A stretch of 64,000 bases of DNA, taken from positions 636,233 through 700,232 of the forward strand of contig BJOX01000115.1 in the NCBI GenBank assembly GCA_009731375.1, in the 5' to 3' direction. The notes beneath the pieces were generated by a model that was not told the origin of the DNA, did not search any database, and saw only the letters and a list, made by a program, of their open reading frames with translations. The position numbers and the translations under genes are program-made. This document shows positions 1 to 10,364 of the stretch, piece after piece (the stretch's first letter is position 1; every line of letters begins with the position of its first letter). The stretch comes from Paulinella micropora. Lineage: Eukaryota > Cercozoa > Imbricatea > Euglyphida.

Positions 1-500
1 GCAGCACGGAGTGAACCACCTTCACCCCTAAAAAAGAGCTTTCGCTGAAGGCGCACAGACTCGATAGCGTTTTTTTGTAAGAAGTACTGCAGGACGTGTA
101 AGCGCGGGGTGGCTTCCCCCTGCACTAGCACAAAGTCACAGCAGATTTCAGAAACCAGCGCCAGCCCCAACGGGGCACGGAGCTGCTGCAAAGCACATCC
201 GGCCTCCATCACGGAAGGTTCTGGTCGGCAGGTCTCGTGGCTCAGGCACAGGTGCCTGGGGAAAATGCGGCAGCGACGTTGTGTACATTGCAAACACATG
301 TCTCGTACCCGGCACGCCAACTTGGCGACAGATTCTAACGACAGCCTTTGCAACGCACTCTTTACTAGAACATCCACGAACCCCTTGGCAGCATCCGCTT
401 TTGGACAGGCCCCTTGCTCGCACCTGCGAGCATCTTCCCATTCTTGTTACAAGATGTAGACCACGCGAGACCAATCGCTAGTGTTTAGATAAGAGAGCAT
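1..500 (-). CDS. Uncharacterised protein, partial, with an in-frame TAA
   Basis: The frame opens at ATG (498-500) and stays open to the left edge, so the C-terminus is missing. It is interrupted once, by TAA at 447-449 (codon 18), yet the same frame continues for about 149 codons without another stop. The composition looks coding: an N-terminal WSRVVYIL segment, a leucine-rich helical stretch (QRLSLESVAKLACRVRDMC) reminiscent of, but not demonstrably, an F-box, then several Cys residues. A restart at ATG 297-299 would avoid the TAA but would drop the best coding-like part. The TAA could be a nonsense mutation, an assembly error or readthrough. Family not recognised. Confidence 0.5.
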
Positions 501-824
501 TATCGACAGAGAAGCCTGGTCCAGGAGTCTAGACAGCTGGGCTCCGCGCACGGCGCGACCACTAGGTCGGCGTTGCTGGTAAGGATTATAACGGCTGCTT
601 GATTTCACAGCCGTACGCGGCATTTTTTTCTTTTCTGTCTGGAAAGTACAATCTAGATAATATAACTTGGAGGGAAGAAAGGGAGGGAGAAAAGGAGAGA
701 GAGAGGGGGGGGGGGGGGGNNNNNNNNNNNNNNNNNNNNNNNNNNNNNNNNNNNNNNNNNNNNNNNNGCGCTGTACGGCATTTTTGTCTCTCTCTTCTTT
801 TCCTCCTCCCCCCTGCTCGCACGG
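501..824. other. Intergenic stretch with purine-rich tract and gap
   Basis: No convincing gene. An A/G-rich run leads into poly-G and an N gap at 720-767, followed by a pyrimidine-rich stretch. Short open frames here are low-complexity translations of the GA tract. Confidence 0.6.
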
Positions 825-1675
825 CTACATGGGCAGAGGCGTGAGGGTCTGCCCCTGCCGCCGTGCGAGCGAGGTCTGGCTATGTGCTATGGTCTCGTAC
901 AGGTCAGTTTGCAAGTAGAGATACCGCCACATGAGCACAAAAACTACTGTAGCCGACGAAGCGCACAGGTCTGACCAGCGGCTGCAGCAGTTTGCGGCCT
1001 GCAGCCAAGACGCGGTAAGGGCCAGCGCGGACGCCAGGCCCGCAAGCACGATGGTCGAGAGCAGGTAGCGCGGGGGCTTGCCTATGGGCACGGCTTCTGG
1101 CGGGGGCATGGATCGTCGCTCATACCACCCCATGACCAGCAAGCTCAAGACAAGAAGAAGCCAAGAAGCCCAGACGGCGCGCCTGGCCCCCAGGGCTGTC
1201 GCGGTGCAAACTAAGCCCAACGAAAGAGCGACAAGTTCCCAGGCTCGGACTAGCGGCAGCGGTTTGCAGGCCAGGAGCAGGCGACGCAAGGCCAGCGCCG
1301 TGTACATGTACATGGCTACTGCCCAGTGGATGCTGGCGGCGGGCGCGTTTCCGTTGCGGGTCCATGGCACCAGAAAGAAGCACCACCAGGAGACAAGATG
1401 GCCGAGGCTGAGTAGGGCAACCTGTACGGGGTGGCTGGTAGTGCTAGTGAGTTGGTTATTGTAGGCGGTGATTGGTATTACACGCATGGCGGGCGGCCCG
1501 TGCCCCGCGGCGGGCGGTACGACGTAGGTGATACGCACATTGATTAAACGCAGTATTTGTAAACGCCAATATAAACAATACCAGAGCGTAAGAATCGGAA
1601 GCAAGTGCCCTATCGACAGGGCAATTGGTAGAACCAAAACCCGGGGCCCCGCCGTAGGAAGAAGTACTTGAACAT
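825..1675 (-). CDS. Multi-pass (about seven-helix) membrane protein, paralogue of the 44.0-44.9 kb gene
   Basis: The frame ending at 825 encodes about seven hydrophobic segments, including an early one (LPIALSIGHLLPILTLWYC), a Trp-rich helix near HLVSWWCFFLVPW and a last one before the C-terminus. The open frame lacks an ATG at its front. ATG 1675 lies in another frame and would join by a one-base shift in a G/C run near 1645; ATG 1487 is the internal alternative but loses the first helix. The protein resembles the 44028-44852 product over three to four helices: both have a W-W/F-P-W helix end, a short polar loop, then an Ala/Leu helix closing with Cys and a basic residue. It probably sits in a membrane. 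Function unknown. Confidence 0.6.
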
Positions 1676-1739
1676 GGCTTTCTTTAATAATAAGAAAACA
1701 CGGTCACGGTCAAAACTAGATATTCAGATGTATGTATTT

Positions 1740-4700
1740 TTACAAGATGCGGCTACTCCCTCCCCCTCCCCCCCCCTCCTCCTCTCCGCTCCCTTGCCCG
1801 CCCTCCCCGTCTTCGTCGTCTTCGTCCCCCGCCAAGAGCGTGGTCGAGGTTTGGTTAGCAGCCGTCATGCCGTACGAGTACAAGTGGAGCTGTTGGTCAG
1901 GGTTTTGGTCGTCGTCAGCCGTAAAAAGCCCTGCAAAGGCTTCGTTCTCGCGCAGGTGCCGCGCGTTGGCGGTGCGGATTTTCTTGTCGGCGCGGTGGAT
2001 GGCCTTGAGCAGGAGGTGGTCGGGCATGGTGACGAGGCGGTCGGCGGGCGGGAGGCGTTGCAGGTCCTTCCTGGGCAGCATGAGCTCCCGATGGTGCTGG
2101 CAGTGCACGTAGCCGGCGTAGTCGGTGTGCTGTGAGTCGTTGGCGGCGGCGGCGGCGGCGTGACGTTCGTCGTTGCTCCGGAAGGCCAGAGCCCTGTCGC
2201 AGAGGTAGATGCCAAAAGCGGCGGGGTCCTTGTTGAGCTGTGTCTGCAGGGACTGGTCCAGCGGCTCTTGCCGTGCGCGGGGCTCCGTGCTGGAGCCACA
2301 GAAGACGTCGGGCAGGAGGTTGACAACCGTAAGGTTGTAGTGGGGTGACTTGTAGTCGGTCTGGCCCGTGAGGAGCTGGCGCGGGCGGCCGTAGCCGCGC
2401 TGCAGCTGCAGCAGCATCAGCCTCTGGAGCAGGTCCTGCCATAGCCCCCAGAGCATAATGTTCTCGGGGATCTCAAAGTAGTCGCGCGTCTGCTTGATGA
2501 CTGCGCCCCCCTCGGCCCCGGGGCGTTCATTCTCGTCCTGCAGCAGGTCCAGCACGTGCCGGTACTCCTCGTAATCGCGCGAGTCGGCGCCGGGGCGGTT
2601 CTGCCACGCCAGCTGCAGCAGCTTCTTGCGACAGGCGGCGAAGTCGCCGGGTTCGGAAAAGTGCGGAGGGAGCTTGGGCAAGAGAAAGGTGCCGGGGCCG
2701 CCCCCCGGGCCCTCGCGCAGTAGCCCCAGAGCCTCGACGCGGGCCCGGCGCTGCTGTACCAATCGCAGTTTGTTCTTTTCAAAGACGTGGCGGCTCAGCT
2801 TGCTTTCCTCCAGGTACCTACGCTGCATGGCGTCGCTGGCCGTGACCGGCAGCGCCTCGGTGCATTCCCCGACAAAAGGTGACTTGTAGGCTTCCTTGTT
2901 TCCTCGGGGGCCCAGGCGCGGGCTTCGTCCTCGTCCTCTTCCGCCTGTCCTCCCCCTCCCCCCCCCTCCTCCCAGACCCCCGCCGCCGCGCCTTTTCTTG
3001 TAGGGCGGCACCCCCCTGCGCCGCCCCCCGCCGCCGTCGTCGTTGTCGTCGTCGTCGTCGTTGCCGGCTGGGTCGCTGGCCCGGTAGAGCCCGTTGCGCG
3101 CGCTGCCGCCGCCGCCGGCTCCGGTGCGGCCGAAGAAGGCCTCTGCCAAGCTGTACAAGACCTGGCGCTGCTGTGGCTGCTGCAGCTCCTGCGGCGCGAG
3201 CAGGCCGACCGCCTGCATGATGACGCTGGGGTCTTCGTCGTTGAGGAAGGGCTCCAAAAAGGCGAACTGCACCAGCGCAGGGGGTCTGCCCAGGGGCAGC
3301 CCGTGGTCGGTGCCGAGCGCCGGGTCGATCAGCGGGCTCACCGACGAATGGAACACGATTTCGATGGCGCGGCGGATAGCTACCAGCTTGATCAGGGCGC
3401 AGAGGCGGTGGACGAAGCGCTGCAGGTTCAGGCGCCGGACTCCCTTCCTGGTGGCCTCGAGGCAAAACTCCTCCATGACCGTGGAGGTCACGTGCAGCTT
3501 CACGGGCGACACGAAGCCCAGCGACTGCAAGTAGTAGTACAGCGTAATCAGGGCGCCGTTGTCCCGCACCCACCGTGCCAGCGCGTGCCGCCGCGCCTCG
3601 GCCTCCTCGTCGTCCCCGTCGCCCGCAAAGTTGCGCCACGCCTCGCAGCCCGGCCGCACACGCCCCGGCACGTAGCGCGTGTGGAAGCGGTCCCGCAACG
3701 GCTGGGCGAACCGGGACGGGTGCGTGTTGGTGTTTACCAGGTGCGAACCGCTCACCTGCGCCTGCGTGTACTCGTGGAAACGTTGCCCCGTGTCCTGGTC
3801 CGTGCGCATGTACGAGAACCCCACGCTGCGGGACCACAGCATGGCCTTGATCATCTCGGTCTTGTCGTCCTCTTCCATGTTCGGGTTGTGATTGCCGCGG
3901 TAGTGCTTCGGCAGCTCGTCCATCACCGTCACCTGCCCGGTAAAGTTGAAGTTACCGGCCAGCGCCTTGGCCGACATCCCCAGCTGAGCGCGCACGGCCC
4001 CTTGCAACAGGCAGTGCTCCGTCAGCAGCTGGTGCAGGTGCGACTTGCCCGTGCCGGGCGGGCCGTACATCAACAGGTGAAAAAACGTGCCCACGGCCCC
4101 GGCCGTCTGCGCCGCCGCCAGACAAACCTGGAACTCCTCGTTCAGCGGACCCCGGTAAATCGCCTCCAGCAACGTGTTCAGGCGCACCAGCTGGCAGTCG
4201 GCCACCCCCAGGTTGTTCACGGGCAGTGCCTGGTACGAGTAGAACGAGGGCGGCAGCTTCAGCCCCGGCGTGAACGGCGACAGCCGGCCCTTGCGCACCT
4301 GCTCCCACGCCGCTGCCTGCGCGTCCGAACAACCCCCACCCCGCCCCAGCGTGCTCAGGATCAGCGGCTCCACGCGCCGCCGCAGCTTCTGCATCTCCAC
4401 CCACGTGTAGTGCGCGCTCTCCTCCTCGTCCCACGCCTTCTGCGCACGCTTCGCCGCCACCTCCGCCTGGATGCGCGCCCGCCCCTCCGCCATCATGCGC
4501 CTCACCGTCGCCTCGTTCGCCGCCGCACCGCCCCCGCTCGCCGGCCGCAGTTCCTGCGCCAGACGCCGCGCCTCCGCCCGCAGCTGCGCCGGCTCCTGGC
4601 TGCCGCCGGCCTGCCCCAACAGGTCCGCCAGCAACTCCTCCTCGGGCATCGGCGCTTCCTCCACCAGGTCCGTCGGCCGCGGCAGCGGCAGGCGCAGGTT

Positions 4701-4748
4701 CACAAACGACGCGCAGGGCAGGCCCCCCGGCAACCGCCAGAAAAAATT
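1740..4748 (-). CDS. SF3/AAA+-like replicative helicase, central and C-terminal part
   Basis: This is the main body of a large P-loop ATPase. A Walker A motif (MYGPPGTGKSHLHQLL) is encoded near 4025-4075. A Walker B (VTVMDELPKH) follows near 3905-3935. A motif-C-like NTNTHPSRF ends in an arginine-bearing DRFHTRY near 3675-3745. This order fits superfamily-3/AAA+ helicases that unwind DNA at viral origins. Before the ATPase lies a helical, charged segment; after it come an Asp/Gly/Arg-rich linker near 2890-3130 and a long C-terminal domain ending in an acidic, Gly/Ser-rich tail. The gene ends with TAA and is followed closely by another minus-strand gene. Its upstream end is lost in the gap 4749-4925; the N-terminal portion is probably at 5548-6597. 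A long plus-strand frame opposite is a GC-rich shadow. Confidence 0.75.
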   Translation of the reverse strand, partial: NFFWRLPGGLPCASFVNLRLPLPRPTDLVEEAPMPEEELLADLLGQAGGSQEPAQLRAEARRLAQELRPASGGGAAANEATVRRMMAEGRARIQAEVAAKRAQKAWDEEESAHYTWVEMQKLRRRVEPLILSTLGRGGGCSDAQAAAWEQVRKGRLSPFTPGLKLPPSFYSYQALPVNNLGVADCQLVRLNTLLEAIYRGPLNEEFQVCLAAAQTAGAVGTFFHLLMYGPPGTGKSHLHQLLTEHCLLQGAVRAQLGMSAKALAGNFNFTGQVTVMDELPKHYRGNHNPNMEEDDKTEMIKAMLWSRSVGFSYMRTDQDTGQRFHEYTQAQVSGSHLVNTNTHPSRFAQPLRDRFHTRYVPGRVRPGCEAWRNFAGDGDDEEAEARRHALARWVRDNGALITLYYYLQSLGFVSPVKLHVTSTVMEEFCLEATRKGVRRLNLQRFVHRLCALIKLVAIRRAIEIVFHSSVSPLIDPALGTDHGLPLGRPPALVQFAFLEPFLNDEDPSVIMQAVGLLAPQELQQPQQRQVLYSLAEAFFGRTGAGGGGSARNGLYRASDPAGNDDDDDNDDGGGGRRRGVPPYKKRRGGGGLGGGGGRGRTGGRGRGRSPRLGPRGNKEAYKSPFVGECTEALPVTASDAMQRRYLEESKLSRHVFEKNKLRLVQQRRARVEALGLLREGPGGGPGTFLLPKLPPHFSEPGDFAACRKKLLQLAWQNRPGADSRDYEEYRHVLDLLQDENERPGAEGGAVIKQTRDYFEIPENIMLWGLWQDLLQRLMLLQLQRGYGRPRQLLTGQTDYKSPHYNLTVVNLLPDVFCGSSTEPRARQEPLDQSLQTQLNKDPAAFGIYLCDRALAFRSNDERHAAAAAANDSQHTDYAGYVHCQHHRELMLPRKDLQRLPPADRLVTMPDHLLLKAIHRADKKIRTANARHLRENEAFAGLFTADDDQNPDQQLHLYSYGMTAANQTSTTLLAGDEDDEDGEGGQGSGEEEGGGGGGSSRIL

Positions 4749-4925
4749 NNNNNNNNNNNNNNNNNNNNNNNNNNNNNNNNNNNNNNNNNNNNNNNNNNNN
4801 NNNNNNNNNNNNNNNNNNNNNNNNNNNNNNNNNNNNNNNNNNNNNNNNNNNNNNNNNNNNNNNNNNNNNNNNNNNNNNNNNNNNNNNNNNNNNNNNNNNN
4901 NNNNNNNNNNNNNNNNNNNNNNNNN

Positions 4926-5537
4926 GGGGGGGGCCCCCCCCCCCCCCCCCCCCCCCCCGCTCCCTTGCAGCTGCGGGTGGCTCGCGATCGCCCACCACAG
5001 TGCTGCCAGCATGTTGTAACCCTCCGTCAGCACGTTGCTCGCGTCCGAACCAAACGGGGTCGGGCGGCACATAAAACGCGAAGGCAGCGTTACTTGCAAA
5101 CAGCACTTCGCATCACGGATCAAGTCTCGTTTCGCCCTCGCGAGATCCCGCGACCCATTCTGCTCGAACAGCGTCGTTTCTCCCATCTCGGGCCCAGCCG
5201 TCCCTCGTGCTTTCCTTCTCGCAGCTCTCTCTCTACACCTTTCTTCTCCTCCTCCCCCTCCTCCTCCTCCTCCTCCTCTCCCTCCTCTTCTTCTTCCTCT
5301 TCTTCTTCGTCATCCTGTTGCACCGTCTCAAAAGGGTGACACCCAGCAAAACCGTACAGCTCCTCTGGTTCTGGCCACGGCCGCGCGCTTGCTTTGGTGC
5401 TCCCGGCCATGATATTCAGATGCAAGCCTTGGCAAGAGAGAGAGCAGGGGGTGCGGTGCGGGGCGGGACAGGTTTACACACAATTGAATTTATGGCAAGC
5501 ACACGCTCCTGGCGCTACGAAACGGATGGCCGAAGGG
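4926..5537 (-). repeat. Duplicate of the helicase 5' region, probably a misplaced contig
   Basis: This segment repeats about 6190-6690 with few differences: the same start (MAGSTKASARPWPEPEELYG), the same poly-Glu tract and the same helicase N-terminal block. It carries about 40 extra bases near 5145-5205. It is enclosed by gaps on both sides (4749-4925 and 5538-5547). The flanking coding sequence makes better sense if it is removed, because the gene then runs 6597 to 5548, gap, 4748 downward. A divergent haplotype or second copy placed inside its own gene is the simplest reading. A real tandem duplication is possible but less likely. Confidence 0.65.
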
Positions 5538-5547
5538 NNNNNNNNNN

Positions 5548-6597
5548 GGGCCAGGGCGCCAAGAAACCTTTCCCCGCACGCACGTAGCTGCCTTCGTCCA
5601 CCTGCTCGGCCAACACGTCCGCCGGCAGCCCAAACCTCGTGTACTTGGGCTCATAAACACCGCCGGGTCCAGCACTGAGCCCGTGCGCACACGCCCACCC
5701 CCCGCGCTGTCGCGCAGACACCTGCGCACCGCACCCTCGTCGCGCGGGACACGCACGTACTTCACCATGCTCGTGTAGCGTTCCAGCGTCTCGCACGCCT
5801 GCCGCAAATACCGCCGTTACGTCAGCACCAGCGGGCACTTGGTAAAGGGCGGCCGCGTCTTGGCCCGGGACGACTTTAGCCCCTTGCCGCCGCCGCGCGC
5901 CCCGCTCCCACCTCCCCCTCCTCTTCCCCTCCCCCGCCCACGCCCCTTCACTTCGTCCTCCTCCGCCTCCGTGTCCACCAGCTCGCCGTCCTCGCGCTCC
6001 GCCCCCCCGCCCTGCTCTTCCTCGTCCTCCGAGTCACAGCCTGTGTCTTCTGGCGTCTGGTACTGACCTTGGTACTTCAGCAGCTTGTTCACGAAACGAC
6101 ACGGGCTAAAGTCGTCCCGGTTGATCCACAGCCACAGCGAGTGCCCCACCACCTGCTTGTTCTCGTTTAGCAAAACGGAGATCGCCTTTACGCTGTGCGG
6201 GACCCCACGCGACCCTCCCACGCTCCCTTGCAGCTGCGGGTGGCTCGAGATCGCCCTCCACAGTGCTGCCAGCATGTTGTAACCCTCCGTCAGCACGTTG
6301 CTCGCGTCCGAACCAAACGGGGTCGGCCGGCACATAAAACGCGAAGGCAGCGTTACTTGCAAACAGCACTTAGCATCACGAATCAAGTCTCGCTTCGCCC
6401 TCGTGCTTCCCTTCTCGCAGCCCTCTCTCTACACCTTTCTTCTCCTCCTCCCCCTCCTCCTCCTCCTCCCCCTCCTCTTCTTCTTCCTCTTCTTCGTCAT
6501 CCTGTAGCGCCGTCTCAAAAGGGTGACACCCCGCAAAACCGTACAGCTCCTCCGGTTCTGGCCAAGGCCGCGCGCTTGCTTTGGTGCTCCCGGCCAT
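5548..6597 (-). CDS. Helicase gene, N-terminal part (frameshifted, one in-frame TAA)
   Basis: Starts at ATG 6595-6597. An acidic poly-Glu tract (about 6435-6515) is followed by a conserved block (PFGSDASNVLTEGYN), an acidic linker and an Arg-Gly-rich stretch near 5900-5945, which may bind nucleic acid. The frame shifts once between the poly-Glu tract and the conserved block. TAA at 5817-5819 then interrupts it with no change of frame; coding continues (RYLRQACETLERYTSMVKY). A further shift lies near 5665 before the 10-N gap. I infer this is the front of the gene whose ATPase lies at 1740-4748, because orientation, order and the duplicated front support it. Confidence 0.6.
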
Positions 6598-6691
6598 GAT
6601 ACTCAGATGCAGGCCTTGGCAAGAGAGAGCAGGGGGTGCGGTGCGGTGCGGGACAGGTTTACACACAATTTACTTTATGGCAAGCACACGC

Positions 6692-7217
6692 NNNNNNNNN
6701 NNNNNNNNNNNNNNNNNNNNNNNNNNNNNNNNNNNNNNNNNNNNNNNNNNNNNNNNNNNNNNNNNNNNNNNNNNNNNNNNNNNNNNNNNNNNNNNNNNNN
6801 NNNNNNNNNNNNNNNNNNNNNNNNNNNNNNNNNNNNNNNNNNNNNNNNNNNNNNNNNNNNNNNNNNNNNNNNNNNNNNNNNNNNNNNNNNNNNNNNNNNN
6901 NNNNNNNNNNNNNNNNNNNNNNNNNNNNNNNNNNNNNNNNNNNNNNNNNNNNNNNNNNNNNNNNNNNNNNNNNNNNNNNNNNNNNNNNNNNNNNNNNNNN
7001 NNNNNNNNNNNNNNNNNNNNNNNNNNNNNNNNNNNNNNNNNNNNNNNNNNNNNNNNNNNNNNNNNNNNNNNNNNNNNNNNNNNNNNNNNNNNNNNNNNNN
7101 NNNNNNNNNNNNNNNNNNNNNNNNNNNNNNNNNNNNNNNNNNNNNNNNNNNNNNNNNNNNNNNNNNNNNNNNNNNNNNNNNNNNNNNNNNNNNNNNNNNN
7201 NNNNNNNNNNNNNNNNN
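6692..7217. other. Assembly gap
   Basis: Undetermined bases. The gap hides the promoter side of the helicase gene and the 5' end of the plus-strand RING gene. Confidence 0.95.
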
Positions 7218-7696
7218 CACAAGTAAATCGTCTTCGGGCTGAAGTGGAGAGTAACCGCCTGGAGCTCAAAATCTGTGACTCGACTTCTAAAATTCTACTG
7301 CAAGAAATGTCCAATCTTCGCCACAGGATTTTGATTTCAGAATGTTCCTTGAATGTTCTGGGAGCAGAGTCCGAGGGACTGGCTAGGAAAGTGATCAAGC
7401 CGCCAGCAGTTTGCCAGCTGGGGGGCGGATCCCCCGCCAAGGGCTGCAAGGCTGCCGCGGAAACAGGGGGGGTGCTCTTAGAAGAGACCGAGCCCAGAAA
7501 AGCGGACCCGCTCCTTTGTGTTACCTGCGTGGACAAGGAAGTCAATGTTGTGTGCTTTCCGTGCGGTCACGCTGCGCTCTGCGAGGGGTGTGCAGCAAAG
7601 ATAGATAGTTCGCAGAGCATCTTTAGGTGCGTCAGCTGCAACGACATGGTCGTGGAGACCAGAACCGTCTATTTCGCGGGGTTCCGTGGCGACTAA
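7218..7696 (+). CDS. RING-finger protein, C-terminal part
   Basis: The frame emerges from the gap and ends with TAA at 7694-7696. It has a short helical, charged segment, then a C-terminal C3HC4-type RING (CVTCVDKEVNVVCFPCGH, then CEGCAAK and CVSC) at about 7517-7640. C-terminal RINGs of this spacing are typical of IAP-like and viral E3 ubiquitin ligases, so a ubiquitin-ligase role is likely. No BIR domain is visible, but the N-terminus is missing. A CT microsatellite and AATAAA follow the stop. The next gene converges from the other side. Confidence 0.75.
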
Positions 7697-7697
7697 G

Positions 7698-7729
<32 letters not shown>

Positions 7730-7765
7730 AATATTAATAAAACTTGTTGCTTTTCTTGTCCTTTA

Positions 7766-8851
7766 TTAAAGAAACTTTTTTTCGGTGCCAGGCACCTTGT
7801 CAGATCCCGTCGTGTGATAATACAAGGCCAGCGCGTAATTTAAGCACTCGTCCAAGAAGGACTTGCCGGGAGTGCAGTAGGACGCCAAGTGAAGCCAAAA
7901 GTCCAGCTTAGACCACACAGCGGTTTGCCAAGCCACGTAAAAGGAGGCACGGTTGCGGTCATAAACTAAGAATTCTAACCAAGGCATGCAGAGCAGTGCC
8001 TGCCCCGGCTCTACCTGCCCCTGTGAGTTCAGCGCCGCCAGACCGACCTTGGCCGGACGCCCCACCTCACACTGAAGCTCCACGGGCATGTAGTAGCCTT
8101 TTTGGTTGGGGACGCGTCCGATGATCAGGCACGCCATGCGAGGGTTAAACAGAGCGCGGGCCCGCGCGCACGGGTTCTCGGCGGCCTCTTTCGTACAGAA
8201 CCTGCAGTGCCCCTGCGCGTGGACATGCTTGGTGTAAGAGTCCAACGCCATTGTGTAGTTGCGCAGCCTGATGAGCACCTCGGGGCCACGAACGGGCGTG
8301 TAGGGGCACAGAGCCTCACTGGACCACGATGACCAAAAATCTCTAGCCTCTTGACACTGGTATGGCAGCTCTCCAAGCAAACTACTAGTAGTCGCCCTGC
8401 GCGCCATGTTGCGCAAAAAGAAAAACAGCTCCGAGGTGATCCGTCCGTCTTGGTACAAGACACATTTCCACTTTGCCGCCGTTTCCAAGCTCTGGCACGC
8501 TATGGCAAAAGCAAAGGCCCCGTCTAGCTCCAGTGCATACATGCGCAGGGGCAAGTACGCCTCGCGAAGGCCTGCACTAGACTTCAGCATCACGAGCCCA
8601 CAGGCAGCCGCTTCTCGCGTGTCAAAAACTACGCACCTGTCTTGACACCGCGCTTTCCCAAGGCACAGGGCACATTGCTGGACCTCCAGGTTACTAAGCG
8701 TGGTTGTGCGCGGCTGCAGTACCAGTTCTTTCTGAGGAGATTCCTCCAGACAGCCATAGCAGGTACCAAGGTCGCCGTCGGGGTGTTTGTGTTTCAGGTA
8801 AGCTTGCAAAAGCTTCTTGGTCGATTGTGTCAATGCACCGGCGCCTTGCAT
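7766..8851 (-). CDS. Uncharacterised Cys-rich protein
   Basis: I chose the ATG encoding MQGAGALTQ (8851); a longer form would add only residues from the GA microsatellite at 8890-8912. It has two CxxC-rich sites: CYGCLEES with CALCLGKARCQDRC in the first quarter, and CRFCTKEAAENPC in the middle, which suggests zinc binding. The C-terminal half contains an EFLVYDRNRASFYV stretch faintly like the degenerate catalytic loop seen in other proteins here. It ends with TAA and overlaps the polyadenylation region of the converging RING gene. Family not recognised. Confidence 0.65.
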   Translation of the reverse strand: MQGAGALTQSTKKLLQAYLKHKHPDGDLGTCYGCLEESPQKELVLQPRTTTLSNLEVQQCALCLGKARCQDRCVVFDTREAAACGLVMLKSSAGLREAYLPLRMYALELDGAFAFAIACQSLETAAKWKCVLYQDGRITSELFFFLRNMARRATTSSLLGELPYQCQEARDFWSSWSSEALCPYTPVRGPEVLIRLRNYTMALDSYTKHVHAQGHCRFCTKEAAENPCARARALFNPRMACLIIGRVPNQKGYYMPVELQCEVGRPAKVGLAALNSQGQVEPGQALLCMPWLEFLVYDRNRASFYVAWQTAVWSKLDFWLHLASYCTPGKSFLDECLNYALALYYHTTGSDKVPGTEKKFL

Positions 8852-8882
8852 TAGAAGGGGCAGGAAGGAACTGCACAAAGGC

Positions 8883-9000
8883 AAGCGAGCGAGAGAGAGA
8901 GAGAGAGAGAGACTAGTATTCGAAAGCAAGAAAGAAAGAAGGGAGGAGGGGAGGGGAGGGGGGGGGAGCGGGAGGGGGAGCGGGAGGGGGGGATGGAAAG
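8883..9000. repeat. GA microsatellite and purine-rich tract
   Basis: A (GA)n run at about 8890-8912 is followed by a G/A-rich stretch with G runs, between divergent genes at 8851 and 9055. It occupies the position of a shared promoter. Confidence 0.6.
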
Positions 9001-9054
9001 TGCGGGATTCTGTAGTCTTTATTGTTTGTAAGAACAGGCTCTTTTCGAGGGGCC

Positions 9055-10248
9055 ATGGTTAGCACAGCCCTAAGCCTGTTGAGCACTGCTGATCGTCTCG
9101 TGACTGGAAGCACCCGTGGCCCAGGACAGGCCGCTAGCGACAAGGCCGTCCTGTGCCATTCCCTGCAGCCGCCGCGAGGTGGCTCTAGCCAAGGGGAACT
9201 TTGCTTAGTCGGTGCTTTTCACACACTGTCTGTCGTGCACAACAAAGGGCTCTGTGTCGTGCTGCCCAGCGCTCGGCAAGCCGAACAAGACTGTACGTCC
9301 GCCCCGGAGATTTGGCGCAGGGCTTTAACTCACTGGAGTGGATATTGCTCGCTGAGCAATATGACAGAAAAAGCAAGCAGGACGCCCACGCAGCCGCCGA
9401 CTTCCTCACGCTTTCTCTGCTCTACGCCTCCTTACAGTACCAGCTGGCTGCGCAGGGCTTATGCGCGGCACCCAGCAGCTTGGTACTGGGAGACGACACC
9501 AGCAAGTTAAAACCTGGGGCTGTCTATCTGGTGTCTCAGGGCGTGCGCCAGCCCAACTTTCTGGAAAAACCCGCTTCTGGCAGCAACGCAGCAGATTTCG
9601 CCGCCAGGCTGCTCAGTCATTGCGTCAAGCTAGGCCTGCTTTGGTGGGATGTGTGCCCCGCGGATTGGGTGCTGGTGGGCGACGGAGGCCTGCACACGAT
9701 ACCCCCTAGGCGTCTGGCTCTTCTCCACGCCGACGGCGTGCCCCCGCAGTCTCTCAGGGCCGCCAACGCACTCTCTTGGTATCTCAATATGCTCTGCATG
9801 CAAACACTCATCGCTCGGGGCGGCCCCCCCTCCTCGGCACAGCAGCCCTCCTCGGGGGCCGCGCCCGAGCCACTGTACGTCGAAGAAGGAGAAGAAGAAA
9901 TATTACACACGGTGCTACAAGTGCTGGCCAAGCCCTTGATCCGCGCCGCGCGACAGCCCGGTAGTGAAATACAGCGGGCTTTTTGTGCTCGTCTGTGGCA
10001 GCTTCTGACACGGAGAAGCGACGGCGGCCCCTTTCTAGAGGCCTGGAACAGCCTGGCGGAGGCGCGCGTTGTCCTAAGGTGCCTACCTGCCTCTCTGCTT
10101 GCCAGCGGCCTCTGCCAGCGCGGTCTTTCTGTCTGGACTCTACAACACTTTCTTGCGCCCAGGCCACAGACCTGGGCAGGCCCTTGATAGCAGACTTTGT
10201 GAACTACTGTTTTAACTTGGCGCTCTACATGCAACCCTGTGTCGGCTA
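9055..10248 (+). CDS. Uncharacterised protein with degenerate kinase-like loop (two frameshifts)
   Basis: Starts at ATG 9055 in a good context (GCCATGG). Coding character moves frame near 9290 and again near 10130-10165, each equal to one missing base, and ends at TAG 10246-10248. The product is about 395 residues and mainly helical. Around 9640-9680 it encodes WWDVCPADWVLVGDGG. This matches the spacing of a kinase catalytic loop (D, Pro at +3, acidic residue in place of Asn at +5), and shares VCPA with the protein ending at 23929. A kinase-fold relative that is probably inactive is my inference; the primary family is not recognised. Confidence 0.6.
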
Positions 10249-10364
10249 GGGCAGGGGGGGGGCATCCCCCTTTCCTCCCTCTTTTCTTTCCCTGGGAAAG
10301 GGGGGGGGGGGCGCCACTGTCTCTCTTGGCAGATTGTGGTTTTTTGCATTTCTAAAAAAAAAGA

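Noticed and set aside
3303-5339. Long plus-strand frame opposite the helicase
   Set aside because: It is Arg/His/Gln-rich in the way expected from the antisense of a GC-rich gene, crosses a gap, and shows no domain; the minus strand has clear Walker motifs.
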